Shown here: piece by piece, positions 7,776 through 16,729 of the stretch
Numbering within the stretch: the first letter of the stretch is position 1
Layout of the letters: each line of letters begins with the position of its first letter
Assembly (NCBI GenBank): GCA_964236535.1
Contig: CAXSEF010000045.1
Span: forward strand, 1 to 24,729
DNA length: 24,729 nucleotides
Source: CAXSEF01 sp964236535
GTDB lineage: Bacteria > Pseudomonadota > Alphaproteobacteria > Acetobacterales > Acetobacteraceae
Direction of reading: 5' to 3'
Notes under the pieces: model-generated
Told to the model about the DNA's origin: nothing
Database searches by the model: none
Seen by the model: only the letters and a program-made list of their open reading frames with translations
Position numbers and translations under genes: made by a program

Positions 7776-8102
7776 TCACCGGTTTTTTCGCTTCTCGAGC
7801 CGAGGCAGCGGTTCCCCGGTTTCCGGGGTCTCAGTAAACGCCACCAGCCGAAATCCGTCGAGGTCGACAGGCACCCGCCGATTGCGTCCGCACGTATCGA
7901 ACTCGAAACCTGCGTCGTTGGGCGACGCCCAGGCGATCACACCGTTGCCGTCCTCGATGTATGCGCACACTTGCGCCCAGATCATCTCGCGCACCCGTCG
8001 CCCATACGTGCCGACATACACACCTGCCCGCATTTCCAGCAGCCACACTGCAAGACGACCCCGCAGCCGGGGCGGCGCATTCTCAACCACGATGACCAGC
8101 AT
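7776..8102 (-). CDS. cas2: CRISPR-associated endonuclease Cas2e
   Basis: Subunit of the Cas1-Cas2 spacer-integration complex; Cas2 forms the central dimer that measures and holds the protospacer. The start is the ATG giving MLVIVVENAPPRLRGRLAVW, which aligns with the start of E. coli Cas2. Further motifs shared with the family are AGVYVG, REMIWAQV and RRVPVDLDGFRLVAF. It is 108 aa, slightly longer than the about 94 aa of E. coli Cas2, because of a Pro/Lys/Arg-rich tail. It overlaps the end of cas1 by 20 nt; a GTG one codon earlier is an alternative start. It is the last cas gene before the leader and array. Confidence 0.96.
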   Translation of the reverse strand: MLVIVVENAPPRLRGRLAVWLLEMRAGVYVGTYGRRVREMIWAQVCAYIEDGNGVIAWASPNDAGFEFDTCGRNRRVPVDLDGFRLVAFTETPETGEPLPRLEKRKNR

Positions 8103-9045
8103 CACCCAGGGCCTCCGCAAGCGGGATCGCCACCGGCATCGCCTCCTCCGGATCCGGCGGTACCGGCAGCCCTCCTGCCGCCAGCACGTCCTCGATCGCC
8201 GGGATCAGCTGCGCCAGCGCGTTCTCCCGGCGGAAGGTGTCGCGGCAGCGACGGCGCACGGCGCCGACGGGGTTACCGATCGGCATGCCGTCCAGCGTGT
8301 CGCGCCCCTTCTCGACCGCGGCCGCGACCCGAAACGCCTCCGGCACCACGGAGTCGAACTTGAACAGGTCCGCGATGTCGTAGACAAAACTTTGTGGCTT
8401 GCCGCTGTGCAGGAAGCCGATCGCGGGCGCATAGCCGGCCGCCAGCACCGCCGCCTCCGTGATGCCGTAGAGGGCGGAGGTCGCCGCCGATAGGCACCGG
8501 TTCACGGTGTCAGCGCTGCCCCAGTTGCGGTGATCGTACTTCCGGCCATCCCAGGTGACACCATGGCGCTGCGCCAGAAGACGGTAGGTCTCTCGCACGC
8601 GAGCCCCCTCTATCCCGCGCAGCTGATCGACCGAGCGCCGCAACGGTGCGTCCTCGCCGAAGCGCCGCGCATACATCCGGCGCACGACCCGCAGCCGCGC
8701 GTCGTCGTCCAGCGCCAAGCGAGCCTGGTAGAGCAGCCGGTCGGAGCGCGCCCCTCCTGGCTGGCCGGCGGCGTAGAGACGCACCCCGGCCTCACCCACC
8801 CAAATCAGCAGCGTGCCGGCCCGCGCCGCGAGCGCCACTGCCGCGTGGCTGACGCGCGTGCCCGGCTCCAGCATCAGGCAAGCCAGGCCGCCCACCGGGA
8901 TGACCGTCCGCACGCCGCGCACGTCGACCACGACGAAGGCACCATCCACCACGTCGAGCTGTCCCTTCTCCAGAAACAGGATCGACGCACGTTCCTTGAT
9001 CGGGATCGGTCGTGGTGGCGGCAGGCCAGAGATCGTGTCGACCAC
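8083..9045 (-). CDS. cas1: CRISPR-associated integrase Cas1e
   Basis: The integrase that joins new spacers to the leader-proximal repeat. Strong similarity to E. coli Cas1 runs along the whole length: GQLDVVDGAFV, CLMLEPGTRVSHAAV, GEAGVRLYAAGQPGGARSD, LRGIEGARVRETY, AGYAPAIGFLHSGKPQSF and YDIADLFKFD. The metal-binding residues are present as Glu146, His213 and Asp226 (numbered from the GTG start), matching E. coli Glu141, His208 and Asp221. I prefer the GTG at 9045, 2 nt after the cas6e stop, giving 320 aa with 12 residues before the conserved PIPIK. The ATG at 9078 would give 331 aa and a 31-nt overlap. The end, PVAIPLAEALGDAGHRG, is also family-typical. Adaptation therefore looks intact. 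Confidence 0.97.
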   Translation of the reverse strand: MVDTISGLPPPRPIPIKERASILFLEKGQLDVVDGAFVVVDVRGVRTVIPVGGLACLMLEPGTRVSHAAVALAARAGTLLIWVGEAGVRLYAAGQPGGARSDRLLYQARLALDDDARLRVVRRMYARRFGEDAPLRRSVDQLRGIEGARVRETYRLLAQRHGVTWDGRKYDHRNWGSADTVNRCLSAATSALYGITEAAVLAAGYAPAIGFLHSGKPQSFVYDIADLFKFDSVVPEAFRVAAAVEKGRDTLDGMPIGNPVGAVRRRCRDTFRRENALAQLIPAIEDVLAAGGLPVPPDPEEAMPVAIPLAEALGDAGHRG

Positions 9046-9047
9046 GC

Positions 9048-9728
9048 TCAGACTCGACGCACCAGCATGAGTCCGCATCCAAAAGCGCGTGCGCGGCCGA
9101 AGCCGTTGGCGATGCCGTCCAAGAATGCGGCAGGGACAGTCACATCCAGGGTGCCGGAGAACTCCAGCTGGCTGAACCGAACAGGCGGGCCCGCATCGCG
9201 TGGTATACGCACCGTCTCGTAGCCATCCACGTCAACATTCTTCGGCGTGAAACCATGCGCGCCACCCTGACGGGCTAGCCAAGCCAGCCCGGCCTCCGTC
9301 GCCACGCCGAATCTGGCGGTGGCGCGGTCTTGTTGCGCGACGTGGCGCAGGGCGTCCATGACCACGTCGTGCCGCTTGCCGCGTCTGCCCGGCGCCTCGG
9401 CTCGCGAGATCACAGGGTTGGCGCGCAGCGTGAAGCCCAGCCGGTCGCCCTGCGTGAGCAAGGGCTCGAACAGCCGGGACTCCACGTCGAACAGGTCCGA
9501 CATCGGCTCAGGGGGTCGCGCCGACAGCGCCATGAATCGGCCAGGCCTTTCCTCACGCCACAGAAAGTCGCGACGGCGATCCGGCGTGTCGGCAAACAGG
9601 GCCCAGACGAGCCGGTGCGCCGCTGCTGTGCGCGGGCCGCCGCCCTCCGGCACCAGCAGGCGCGCCAGCGAACCGAGCGACGCCGTGTCGCGACGCAGGC
9701 TGGCCCGGCTCAGCCAGAGGGCAGTCAC
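9048..9728 (-). CDS. cas6e: Cas6e (CasE) crRNA-processing endoribonuclease
   Basis: Cuts the precursor crRNA within each repeat and stays bound to the 3' hairpin as a Cascade subunit. The protein is 226 aa, starting at the GTG that overlaps the cas5e stop in GTGA. Family marks are the early AHRLVWALF segment followed by DRRRDFLWRE, the GFTLRANPVIS strand, and the C-terminal Gly-rich loop GFGRARAFGCGLMLV. His38 aligns with the catalytic His20 of E. coli CasE. The strongly palindromic repeat of this array is the expected substrate. The same frame stays open further upstream to 9791 but that region lies inside cas5e and has no support. Confidence 0.95.
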   Translation of the reverse strand: MTALWLSRASLRRDTASLGSLARLLVPEGGGPRTAAAHRLVWALFADTPDRRRDFLWREERPGRFMALSARPPEPMSDLFDVESRLFEPLLTQGDRLGFTLRANPVISRAEAPGRRGKRHDVVMDALRHVAQQDRATARFGVATEAGLAWLARQGGAHGFTPKNVDVDGYETVRIPRDAGPPVRFSQLEFSGTLDVTVPAAFLDGIANGFGRARAFGCGLMLVRRV

Positions 9729-10465
9729 GATGCGTCTGCGCCCAGGTCGGGCAGGCGTTCGACCACCTCCTCGCGCAGGTCGAACTGCCACAAGCGACGC
9801 GAGCGCGGCTGATCGCGCCGGTTCTCCACGCGGATAGGGCGGCTAGTCGGTCCTTCCCAATGGTCGCGGGCCACCACGGGTTCTCCTGCAGGCATTACCC
9901 AGTGGCGAAAGGCCCGCTCCGGACCATTCCGGTGCCGCAGGGCGAGCGCCGTCCCCGGGTCGGACGCGTCGTCCAGCAACGGAGCCAGCGGCAGGCCGAG
10001 CGGACAGCTCTTTCGGCCCAGGTAGGGCACGAACTCCGGGCTGCGCATGGCGTCCGCGATGGCGGTCAGCGACCAGCGCGGCGCTTCGGCACAGGACCAC
10101 AACGCCCCCAGATGCCAGGCGTCGGTCCGGTAGTCGCGCCGCGACAGGATGGTGGCGAGATCGGGCGCCGCCAGCTCTTGCGCACGAGTGGCGAAGCGGC
10201 GCTTGCCGCGTGTCGGCGGAACCTGTGCCGTGTGGTAGTCGGCAAGCAGCCGCCCCGGCGCATGGCACAGCAGAGCCATCCCGTATTCACTGGCGAGCGC
10301 CACCTGCCCGGCATCGTCCTCCCGCTCGACGCCAAGGCAGGCGCCCACCAGTCCGAGCACGGCCGAGCGCGCCGGGCGATCCCAGGTCGGGCGACGCTCG
10401 CCAACGGCGATGGCGCCGAACGAGGCCACCGGCGCCACCAGCGCGAAGGTCAGGAAAGCGGTCAT
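9725..10465 (-). CDS. cas5e: Cas5e (CasD), Cascade subunit
   Basis: Caps the 5' handle of the crRNA in Cascade. The 246-aa protein starts MTAFLTFALVAPVASFGAIA, the glycine-containing N-terminal RAMP strand of the family, and continues with RPARSAVLGLVGACLGV, DYHTAQVPP and RRDYRTDAWHLGALW. It is somewhat longer than E. coli CasD (224 aa). It lies 11 nt after cas7e and overlaps cas6e by 4 nt, so it is within the polycistronic cascade of overlapping genes. Confidence 0.95.
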   Translation of the reverse strand: MTAFLTFALVAPVASFGAIAVGERRPTWDRPARSAVLGLVGACLGVEREDDAGQVALASEYGMALLCHAPGRLLADYHTAQVPPTRGKRRFATRAQELAAPDLATILSRRDYRTDAWHLGALWSCAEAPRWSLTAIADAMRSPEFVPYLGRKSCPLGLPLAPLLDDASDPGTALALRHRNGPERAFRHWVMPAGEPVVARDHWEGPTSRPIRVENRRDQPRSRRLWQFDLREEVVERLPDLGADAS

Positions 10466-10476
10466 GTCCGTCAGCC

Positions 10477-11532
10477 CTACCGCTGCTGCGCGAACGCCAC
10501 GATCTCCGACAGGCTACCCTCCCGGCCGACATGCATGACCCTGTGTTCCATCGCCGCCGGTCCATAGGCGGCGTCGAGCGCCGCCCGGAAGGCGAGCAGC
10601 GCCGTCACGGAGTCCTCCACGAGATCGCCCGCGCTCACCGCCTTGCTGAACGCGCCCGCCAGCGTGCGCGGCTGCGCGTCGCCGCGCTCGGCGAGAACGT
10701 ACTGGGCGCGGCCATGAGCGGCGAAGCTGTTCTGCTTGCCACGCGGTGCCGTTGTAGCTGCCGCCTGGGTCAGCGCACCCAGAGCCGTGGCTGCCAGGGT
10801 CGCAGCCTCGTCGGTGCCGCCGAGGTTGCGCAGCAGCAGGGCACGATCGACGCAGACATACAGGTAGAACACCCCCGAGGCGAACGCCGCTTCGCCAAGG
10901 AAGCCGGCGCCTGCATCCTCCGACGGCCGCTTCAAATCGTCGACGGCTGTGTAGTAGTCGTCCTCAACCGTGACGCGATGCGTCGTGATGGCGTGCGCAA
11001 CCTGGGCTGCGGCCTCCCGGTTGTAGCCGGGATCGTCGGCCAGCATGCGACCGAACAGGGCGATATCGGCAGCAGTATCGGCAGTGCGGAGAAGCCCGGC
11101 CTTCTTTGGGTCGATGGCTTCGCCGCTAGCGGCAGCGCGCTCGGCCAGGGTCATTGCCGCCGCGCGTTCCTCGGGGCTGATGAAGGCGAGCTGCTCGATG
11201 CGGGTCGGGCTGGAATCCTTCTCGTCCTTCAGCTTGCCGAAAACGCCTGCGACCTCGCGGGCAATGGCCCTGGCACGTTCAGGCGGGACCTGGCGCTCCA
11301 GGAGATGCGCCTGCACGTCGTCACCCAGGCGCTGCGTGCGCTGTCCCATGTGGCCGTCCAAAGCGCGAGCAAACGCCTCGGAGGTGCGCCAGGCCCGCTT
11401 GAGGGCCTGGGACGACAGCCGCAGCCTCGTGGTGCCGCCAACGACAGCGGTCTTGGGGCGGCCGGTGTCGTCGCGGTTCAGGTTGGCTGGAGGAAAGAAG
11501 GTCAGCAGGTGCAGCTGCAGGAAACGGCTCAT
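10477..11532 (-). CDS. cas7e: Cas7e (CasC), Cascade backbone subunit
   Basis: Several copies of this protein line the crRNA spacer to form the backbone of Cascade. It is 351 aa, close to the 363 aa of E. coli CasC. The N-terminus FLQLHLLTFFPPANLNRDDT and the motif PKTAVVGGTTRLRLSSQALK are diagnostic; NSFAAHGRAQYVL and the LYVCVDRALL strand also fit. The start ATG overlaps the cse2 stop in ATGA. The frame stays open upstream as far as 12366, but that stretch lies inside cse2 and cse1 and is not part of the protein. Confidence 0.97.
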   Translation of the reverse strand: MSRFLQLHLLTFFPPANLNRDDTGRPKTAVVGGTTRLRLSSQALKRAWRTSEAFARALDGHMGQRTQRLGDDVQAHLLERQVPPERARAIAREVAGVFGKLKDEKDSSPTRIEQLAFISPEERAAAMTLAERAAASGEAIDPKKAGLLRTADTAADIALFGRMLADDPGYNREAAAQVAHAITTHRVTVEDDYYTAVDDLKRPSEDAGAGFLGEAAFASGVFYLYVCVDRALLLRNLGGTDEAATLAATALGALTQAAATTAPRGKQNSFAAHGRAQYVLAERGDAQPRTLAGAFSKAVSAGDLVEDSVTALLAFRAALDAAYGPAAMEHRVMHVGREGSLSEIVAFAQQR

Positions 11533-12098
11533 GGCACGGTATCCTTGGAAAAAGCGTTGTTCCTGATACGGGCGTCCCGGGCGAGTTCGGGGGCAGACGC
11601 GAGCGAGGCCGGCGTACCGGCGTCCCAGTAGTCGTAGATCCAACGGCGGCGGCGGTGCTCGGACCAGTCCAGAAGCGCGGCGGCTAGGTCGGCCACAGGC
11701 AGAACATTGCCTGCGAGTGCTGCGAGGCGCCGGAAAACGGTCAGCCGCTCGTCGTATTCGTCCGCCTCGAGCAGGCAGCGGAAGCGCATCGGCTTCAAGA
11801 GCGCGGTCTCCGGCCGCTCCGGCGATGTAGGGCCGACCCTGCGCGCCACGGTACCTGGCAAATCCTCGCGCACATGGGCCAGCACTACTGCGGCCAGAGC
11901 AACCGACGGCAGATCGCCTGGACCGGACGCTGCGACACGGCGGAACAGCACAATAGTGGCCGACTCCTGCATCGCCTCCGCGACGCTGGCACAGCGGCGT
12001 AGCCGGGCGAGCGCGGCGCGGTCCCCGGGCCGTCCCGCCTTGAGGTCGGGTCGAAGGTCGCGCCACCAGGGAGACGCCGCCCAGTGTGCCGCGATCAT
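11529..12098 (-). CDS. cse2: Cse2 (CasB), Cascade small subunit
   Basis: Forms the dimeric small subunit of Cascade that stabilises the R-loop. The protein has 189 aa and is rich in Ala, Leu and Arg, consistent with the all-helical fold. It contains LARLRRCASVAEAM and the MRFRCLLEADEYDERLTVFR segment typical of Cse2. It overlaps cse1 by ATGA at its start and cas7e by ATGA at its end, so the identification is secured by both motifs and position. It is a little longer than E. coli CasB (160 aa). Confidence 0.94.
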   Translation of the reverse strand: MIAAHWAASPWWRDLRPDLKAGRPGDRAALARLRRCASVAEAMQESATIVLFRRVAASGPGDLPSVALAAVVLAHVREDLPGTVARRVGPTSPERPETALLKPMRFRCLLEADEYDERLTVFRRLAALAGNVLPVADLAAALLDWSEHRRRRWIYDYWDAGTPASLASAPELARDARIRNNAFSKDTVP

Positions 12099-13702
12099 GC
12101 CGCCCTCTCCTTCCGCGTCTTGCGCGACTCCGCAGCCGGCAAGCCGAGCTCGATGAACAACGCCTGCCCTTCCTTGCCAAAGCCCTGCAGCGCGAACACG
12201 AGATTCCGGCGCACTCGCACCAGCCGCGGTACCATCTCGCCTTGTCGCACCACAGGTGCGACATCGGGATCCATTGGCGCCACCTCATCAAAGATTTGCA
12301 GCGCGGTGCGGCGCAGCAGGCTGTGCCACTCGCGCTCTTCCCCGGCATCCAGTGATGCCCGTGCAAGTGCCATGAAAAACTCAGGTTCGGTGTCAGCCCA
12401 CAGACGCTCGCGCACCACTGACAGCAACGCGAGATCGGGTCGTACGCTGGCGCCGGCGCTGAACAGGGCGAATCGGACTGCCGAGCGGAGCATGCCCGCC
12501 ACGACCTCTGCCGACAGCACCAGACGCCGGGCTAGCGCGTCGAGCTGCTTCTGCGCTACCGCGTCTGATGCGGCAGGCATCGGCATGATGCTCTCGACAA
12601 AGCCGCGCGCCTTCATGTTGTCCATGTCAAAGCCTGCCGCCAGCAGGCGCGCCTCCACCTTCGCGTCCTTCTGCCGGGCTGCATGCCAAAGGGCTACTGC
12701 AGGCGCTGGCTGGCGCAGTCCTGCCCCGTCGGCCAACACCAGGCCAAGCCAGTGGCGATACCCGACGCCTCCTGGCTGGGGATGAAGCGAAAGTCGCTCG
12801 CTGCCCGACTTCTGCTGGTAGGTCGGAGACAGGGGATGCACATTTCCCCAAGCCGCATAGTTCGGGCCGTGCGGGCGTTGGCGCCAAGTCGAGACTGCGA
12901 CTGTGTCCATTGCGCCGGTCAAGCCACAGGGCCGCGGTTCATCGAGCGGTACGAAATCGAGCCGGATGCGGCGTGGCATCCCCCACCAGCACTGCAGCGG
13001 GTACGCCTCCACAGGCGTCACGATCCGACCATCCTTGGAAGTGAGCGTAGGTGCCAGCCACGGAAAGATGCGAGGCAGCTCATGCAGCTCGGCAGGCTCA
13101 CCCTCAGGCACATTGGCCCATAGCGTCTGCCACAGTGTTGGTCGAGCTCCTGGCAGCACCATCGTGACTAGCGGGCCACCGCCGCGTAGCCCGGTGCGGT
13201 TGCCGGCGCCGCCGGCCGGAGCCCAGGACTGAAACGTGTAGAGGGCCATCGCGGCGGCAGCGCGGCCAAGCGTTGATACGCGGCCACGTCGCACAAGCAG
13301 GTCTGTGTTCTTCAGCCGAGTGCTGGCACCAGGCGCCTCGATCAGGAGCTGCTCGATGGGCTCGGCTTCAGACATTAAGCCGTCGAGATCCTGCATGAAT
13401 CGGGCACCTTCCCCATCCAGCTCGAAAGCGAGGGTTAAGGGTGCAAACGCCATCGCCAACGAGTGTGGGTCGAGCGGCTGCTGCCAACGATCGAGCCACT
13501 CGCCGGAACCTTCCGGGGGGCATGCTGTGGCTAGCAGACCTACCAGCAGCTCCATTCCAGCGACACAGAGGTCTGGACGGGGCCAATCGAGCGCCACGAT
13601 CGGGTCGGAGCCATAGCTGTCAGTGATTTGGCAGGGTGTGATTGTGCAGCGAAGGCCGGACATGCGCCGGATTGGCAGCCAGGGTTCGATTAAAAGATTC
13701 AA
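12095..13702 (-). CDS. cse1: Cse1 (CasA/Cas8e), Cascade large subunit
   Basis: Recognises the PAM and recruits Cas3. The protein has 535 aa against 502 in E. coli. The N-terminus NLLIEPWLPIRRMSG is the family signature, followed by GMELLVGLLATACPP, FMQDLDGL, the GLRGGGPLVTMVLPG segment and LPRIFPWL. The start codon is TTG and no strong ribosome-binding site is visible before it. Since the next genes overlap one another, this gene probably opens a coupled cse1-cse2-cas7-cas5-cas6e transcript. The 321-bp gap to cas3 upstream leaves room for a separate promoter. Confidence 0.96.
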   Translation of the reverse strand: MNLLIEPWLPIRRMSGLRCTITPCQITDSYGSDPIVALDWPRPDLCVAGMELLVGLLATACPPEGSGEWLDRWQQPLDPHSLAMAFAPLTLAFELDGEGARFMQDLDGLMSEAEPIEQLLIEAPGASTRLKNTDLLVRRGRVSTLGRAAAAMALYTFQSWAPAGGAGNRTGLRGGGPLVTMVLPGARPTLWQTLWANVPEGEPAELHELPRIFPWLAPTLTSKDGRIVTPVEAYPLQCWWGMPRRIRLDFVPLDEPRPCGLTGAMDTVAVSTWRQRPHGPNYAAWGNVHPLSPTYQQKSGSERLSLHPQPGGVGYRHWLGLVLADGAGLRQPAPAVALWHAARQKDAKVEARLLAAGFDMDNMKARGFVESIMPMPAASDAVAQKQLDALARRLVLSAEVVAGMLRSAVRFALFSAGASVRPDLALLSVVRERLWADTEPEFFMALARASLDAGEEREWHSLLRRTALQIFDEVAPMDPDVAPVVRQGEMVPRLVRVRRNLVFALQGFGKEGQALFIELGLPAAESRKTRKERAA

Positions 13703-13855
13703 ATTTTTGGTGCCCTAGCCATGGACAGGCAGGAGAGATTTTTTCTACAAACTTATTGTGGTGGCCTATTCGTGTGGGGAGCAAGAAAGCTCCCTCAGCC
13801 TTTTGTCCTAAACACGTCTTACCTCCACTGCCTTGAAAATGTCTGACGTTACGCC

Positions 13856-13885
13856 TGCCAAGCGAGATTGCCCTCTCGCTTGGCA
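13856..13885. promoter_or_regulatory. 12-bp perfect hairpin between cas3 and cse1
   Basis: TGCCAAGCGAGA and TCTCGCTTGGCA pair completely around the loop TTGCCC. Neither strand has a T-run after it, so it is not a classical terminator. It could be an RNA structure in the cse1 leader, a protein-binding site, or a rho-assisted stop after cas3. Confidence 0.6.
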
Positions 13886-13886
13886 T

Positions 13887-13898
13887 CGTATCGATACG
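13887..13898. promoter_or_regulatory. perfect 12-bp palindrome CGTATCGATACG
   Basis: A self-complementary 12-mer one base from the adjacent hairpin, about 185 bp upstream of the cse1 start. Such a site fits a dimeric regulator; this is inference from symmetry alone. Confidence 0.4.
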
Positions 13899-14023
13899 CG
13901 CTGAGACAAGCCTCACGCAAGCGAAAACGGCTGCTCACTTATGCACTTTTTCACACGTCGTGCACACTTAATACCCGCCGAAGCAGGAAACCCTTCCACC
14001 TATTTACCCGTCGAGCACACGGG

Positions 14024-16729
14024 TCATGCCGCTGAAAGGCTGTCTATCCAGCACAACCCCTCGTGCAGCGTGTAGCAGACCTGGACCAGTGCACCGCTCT
14101 GTGCCTGTCCGGTAAACATATACGTCCCGGCCTCACTCGTCACCTCGAGTACAGCCAGCAGGACATGCTCGCTATCACGCTCCCAGCAGCCCCACCCCTG
14201 CCGGGCAGCCTGTGCAGCAGCGTGCCACTCCGCTACCAGCGGACACGATGCCAGCCGATACTTCGCCACCGAAAATTCCGAAGACGACCACGCCCGGCGT
14301 ACATCATCCTTGCTCGCCGTGCCACCCACAGGAGCGTAGGGGACGATCTGGTCGCCGAGCCGCCGTGCTAGGCGCACCATTACCTGTGGGCGGTCCTCCA
14401 GACGGGTTGGGGTGCGTGTATCAGGCTCCCACGCGCCGGATCCGGGCGTATAGCCGCGGCGAAAATCCAACACGTTCTGCCGCCCGATACCTGCCGCCGC
14501 AGCATCGGCGCCCATCGCCCTGTGTGCCCTGGCAGCCAGACCAGGCGGCACTTCACTGCCAGCAGCCGCTTCGATCATCGGGCGCATGTCGTCGGGAGTG
14601 ACCAGGATGCCGCGGGCAAAAATCGCGCGTGCGCTGCGCCACAGCAATGCCGGATCCCGATAGACGGCAGCGGTGCCTGGCAGAAAACCTGCGATCCAGC
14701 CTGCATCCGGTGCGGGCACTGGCTCGGGCGAGAGCACCAGCAGCTCGGGCCCGGCAAGCACGCGCGCACGGTCATGTCGCCACAAGCGCCCCGCCCGCTG
14801 GATCAGGCTGTCGACCGGGGCTAGGTCGGTGCACAACAGATCGAAATCGAGGTCGAGAGACTGCTCCACCACCTGGGTAGCAACCAGCACACCCGGCCGG
14901 TGCGTCGGGTCGCCGTTCTTTCCGAAACGTTGCAGCACCTCCGTCTCGATCCGCAACCTGTCACACAGCGCGAACCGGGCATGGAACACGAGCGGCTCGA
15001 TGCCCTGTGCCCGAAGGAGTGCGACGGCGGCGAGCGCGTCGTCCACGGTGTTGCGGACCCATGCCACGGCAGCGCCGCTTCGCACGGCCGCCACAACCCG
15101 CACCAGCACTGCATCCATGCTTGGCGCCCGGGTCACGGTTACCGTGCGTGGCAAGCCATCGCGCGGATCGCAGGGCTGCTCGAGAGGTCTGTCGTCCGCC
15201 CCGATCAGGGTCGCCAATGGATAGGCAGTGCTGCGCAACTCGGCTCGGACGGTGCCAAGACCCTTGCGATAAGCGTCCACCAGGCGTTGGCGCAGCGCGT
15301 GCGGCAGGGTTGCCGACAGCAGGATCGCAGAGCCGCCCATGGAGGCGTGAAAGAGCAACAGTGCCGCGAGCTCCTCGCGCATGTAGGGATCGAAGGCGTG
15401 TGCCTCGTCCACTATCAGCACCTTGCCGCGCAGGCCCTGCTGACGCAGCGTGGCATGACGCACTGGCAGAACGGCCAGCAGGGCCTGATCAATCGTTCCG
15501 ACACCGACTTCGGCCAGCAATGCTCGCCGCCGGTCTTCGGCAAGCCAGTCGGCACAATGCGACTCTGCCGGCCAGTCGGCTGGATCGTTTTCCTCGCTGC
15601 GCGCCCCGGACGCACCCGGATCACCCGTAAAGCCCGGCGCGAACCGTGGATCCAGCGCAGCCCGGCCGTGAGCCAGCACCAGCGACGGAGTGGCTGTATC
15701 CTCGAACAGGTGGCGGTAGGCATTCGCCATGCGGTCGAACATGGCATTTGCGGTCGCCATGGTAGGCAGGGCCAGGAACAGGCCGTGCGCTAGTCCCGAG
15801 GCAAGCAAGCGGTGCGCGAGAATCACCGCCGCCTCTGTCTTGCCACTCCCCGTGAGATCCTCAATCACTGCGAGAACCGGGCTATCCGGCAGGCTGACGT
15901 GCTCAGCCCAGTGCTGCACCGGAGATGGCGTTACAATCCCTGGAAACAACGTTCGCAGACCTCGGAACCGCGCAGGTCGTGCGCGGACCAGACCAGCAGC
16001 CTCTAACGCCGCTGCTGCGCGTGGCAGGGCATGTGTCCAGAAATAGGCTGTCGGGTCCGCGAGCACCGTCTGCGAGACGTAGGGGAACCAGGCTTGGCGG
16101 GAACCGACCCAGTCAGCGAGGGTGGTCACCGCAGTCAAGCCCCACTCCAGCCTGCTTGCAGCACGTGAATCTGCGGGGCACGGAATAGGCCTCGGCCGGA
16201 ACACATCTGTCATAGCCTGCACAAAGGCACGGGCTGCCGTCTCGCACGCCAACCCTAGCACTTTTGCGTCCGTTGTTGGTTTGGCCACGGGCCTGCCGTG
16301 ATGACCGGCTACGGCACGGAACAGACGGACACGATCGCCTGCCACCCAACCAACGCCATCCAGTCTCTGCGGCAGCACGCTCGTCATCAGGTCCTCACAG
16401 ACATCCTCGAGCAGAACCAATGCGAGCGCATCGTGTCTGGGCCCAGGCGGCGGCATATCGTCCGGATCCAGCATCCCCAGCCACACCTCTGGCCAGTGCA
16501 GCGGCTCTTTTGCCTGGAAAGGTCGGGAGAACTTTCCAATGTCGTGCAGGGACACCAGCCAGCCCAGCGCTCGAAGATCCAGATCAAAACCATCGCGTGG
16601 CAGCAGCACTGCGACGGCTGCGACGTCGAGCGCGTGCGCAATTATGGGATGCGCCTTCACTGCTGAGACCGAATCTGGTTGCGCCTTACCCCAAAACGCC
16701 TTGCATGCTCCTGACACACTCATCTCCAT
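14024..16729 (-). CDS. cas3: Cas3 helicase-nuclease
   Basis: Recruited by Cascade to unwind and degrade target DNA. The protein has up to 901 aa (E. coli 888). The N-terminal HD nuclease is visible as His32, His62-Asp63 (LHDIGKF) and AGHHG at 141-145. The superfamily 2 helicase follows: P-loop LTGSGKTEA at about 292-300, DEAH at 441-444, SAT at 472-474, ATQVVEQSLDLDFD at 617-630 and QRAGR at 644-648. A C-terminal domain ends at 901. The ATG at 16729 has no clear ribosome-binding site; GGAG at 16727-16724 is spaced correctly (6 nt) for an in-frame GTG at 16717, so the true protein may be four residues shorter. It leads the cas genes and is transcribed in the same direction. Confidence 0.97.
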   Translation of the reverse strand: MEMSVSGACKAFWGKAQPDSVSAVKAHPIIAHALDVAAVAVLLPRDGFDLDLRALGWLVSLHDIGKFSRPFQAKEPLHWPEVWLGMLDPDDMPPPGPRHDALALVLLEDVCEDLMTSVLPQRLDGVGWVAGDRVRLFRAVAGHHGRPVAKPTTDAKVLGLACETAARAFVQAMTDVFRPRPIPCPADSRAASRLEWGLTAVTTLADWVGSRQAWFPYVSQTVLADPTAYFWTHALPRAAAALEAAGLVRARPARFRGLRTLFPGIVTPSPVQHWAEHVSLPDSPVLAVIEDLTGSGKTEAAVILAHRLLASGLAHGLFLALPTMATANAMFDRMANAYRHLFEDTATPSLVLAHGRAALDPRFAPGFTGDPGASGARSEENDPADWPAESHCADWLAEDRRRALLAEVGVGTIDQALLAVLPVRHATLRQQGLRGKVLIVDEAHAFDPYMREELAALLLFHASMGGSAILLSATLPHALRQRLVDAYRKGLGTVRAELRSTAYPLATLIGADDRPLEQPCDPRDGLPRTVTVTRAPSMDAVLVRVVAAVRSGAAVAWVRNTVDDALAAVALLRAQGIEPLVFHARFALCDRLRIETEVLQRFGKNGDPTHRPGVLVATQVVEQSLDLDFDLLCTDLAPVDSLIQRAGRLWRHDRARVLAGPELLVLSPEPVPAPDAGWIAGFLPGTAAVYRDPALLWRSARAIFARGILVTPDDMRPMIEAAAGSEVPPGLAARAHRAMGADAAAAGIGRQNVLDFRRGYTPGSGAWEPDTRTPTRLEDRPQVMVRLARRLGDQIVPYAPVGGTASKDDVRRAWSSSEFSVAKYRLASCPLVAEWHAAAQAARQGWGCWERDSEHVLLAVLEVTSEAGTYMFTGQAQSGALVQVCYTLHEGLCWIDSLSAA

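Larger units (their letters stand above)
13703..14023 (-). promoter_or_regulatory. cas3-cse1 intergenic region with three inverted repeats
   Basis: No supported gene in these 321 bp. The stretch contains a 12-bp perfect hairpin (13856-13885), a 12-bp palindrome (13887-13898) and a smaller stem GGGAGC-AAGAAA-GCTCCC at 13777-13794. On the minus strand these would lie in the upstream or 5' untranslated region of cse1. A further short stem, ACCCGT and ACGGGT, overlaps the cas3 stop. In E. coli the Cascade promoter lies in the same gap, which makes regulation here plausible, but I could not place a convincing -10 and -35 pair. Confidence 0.5.

Noticed and set aside
10477..12366. A 629-codon frame containing cas7e
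   Set aside because: The first 278 codons lie inside cse2 and cse1 in another frame; only the part from 11532 is Cas7e.
13620..13916. A 98-codon open frame upstream of cse1 on the minus strand
   Set aside because: It has no recognisable domain, overlaps the start of cse1 and covers the palindromes; it looks like chance.
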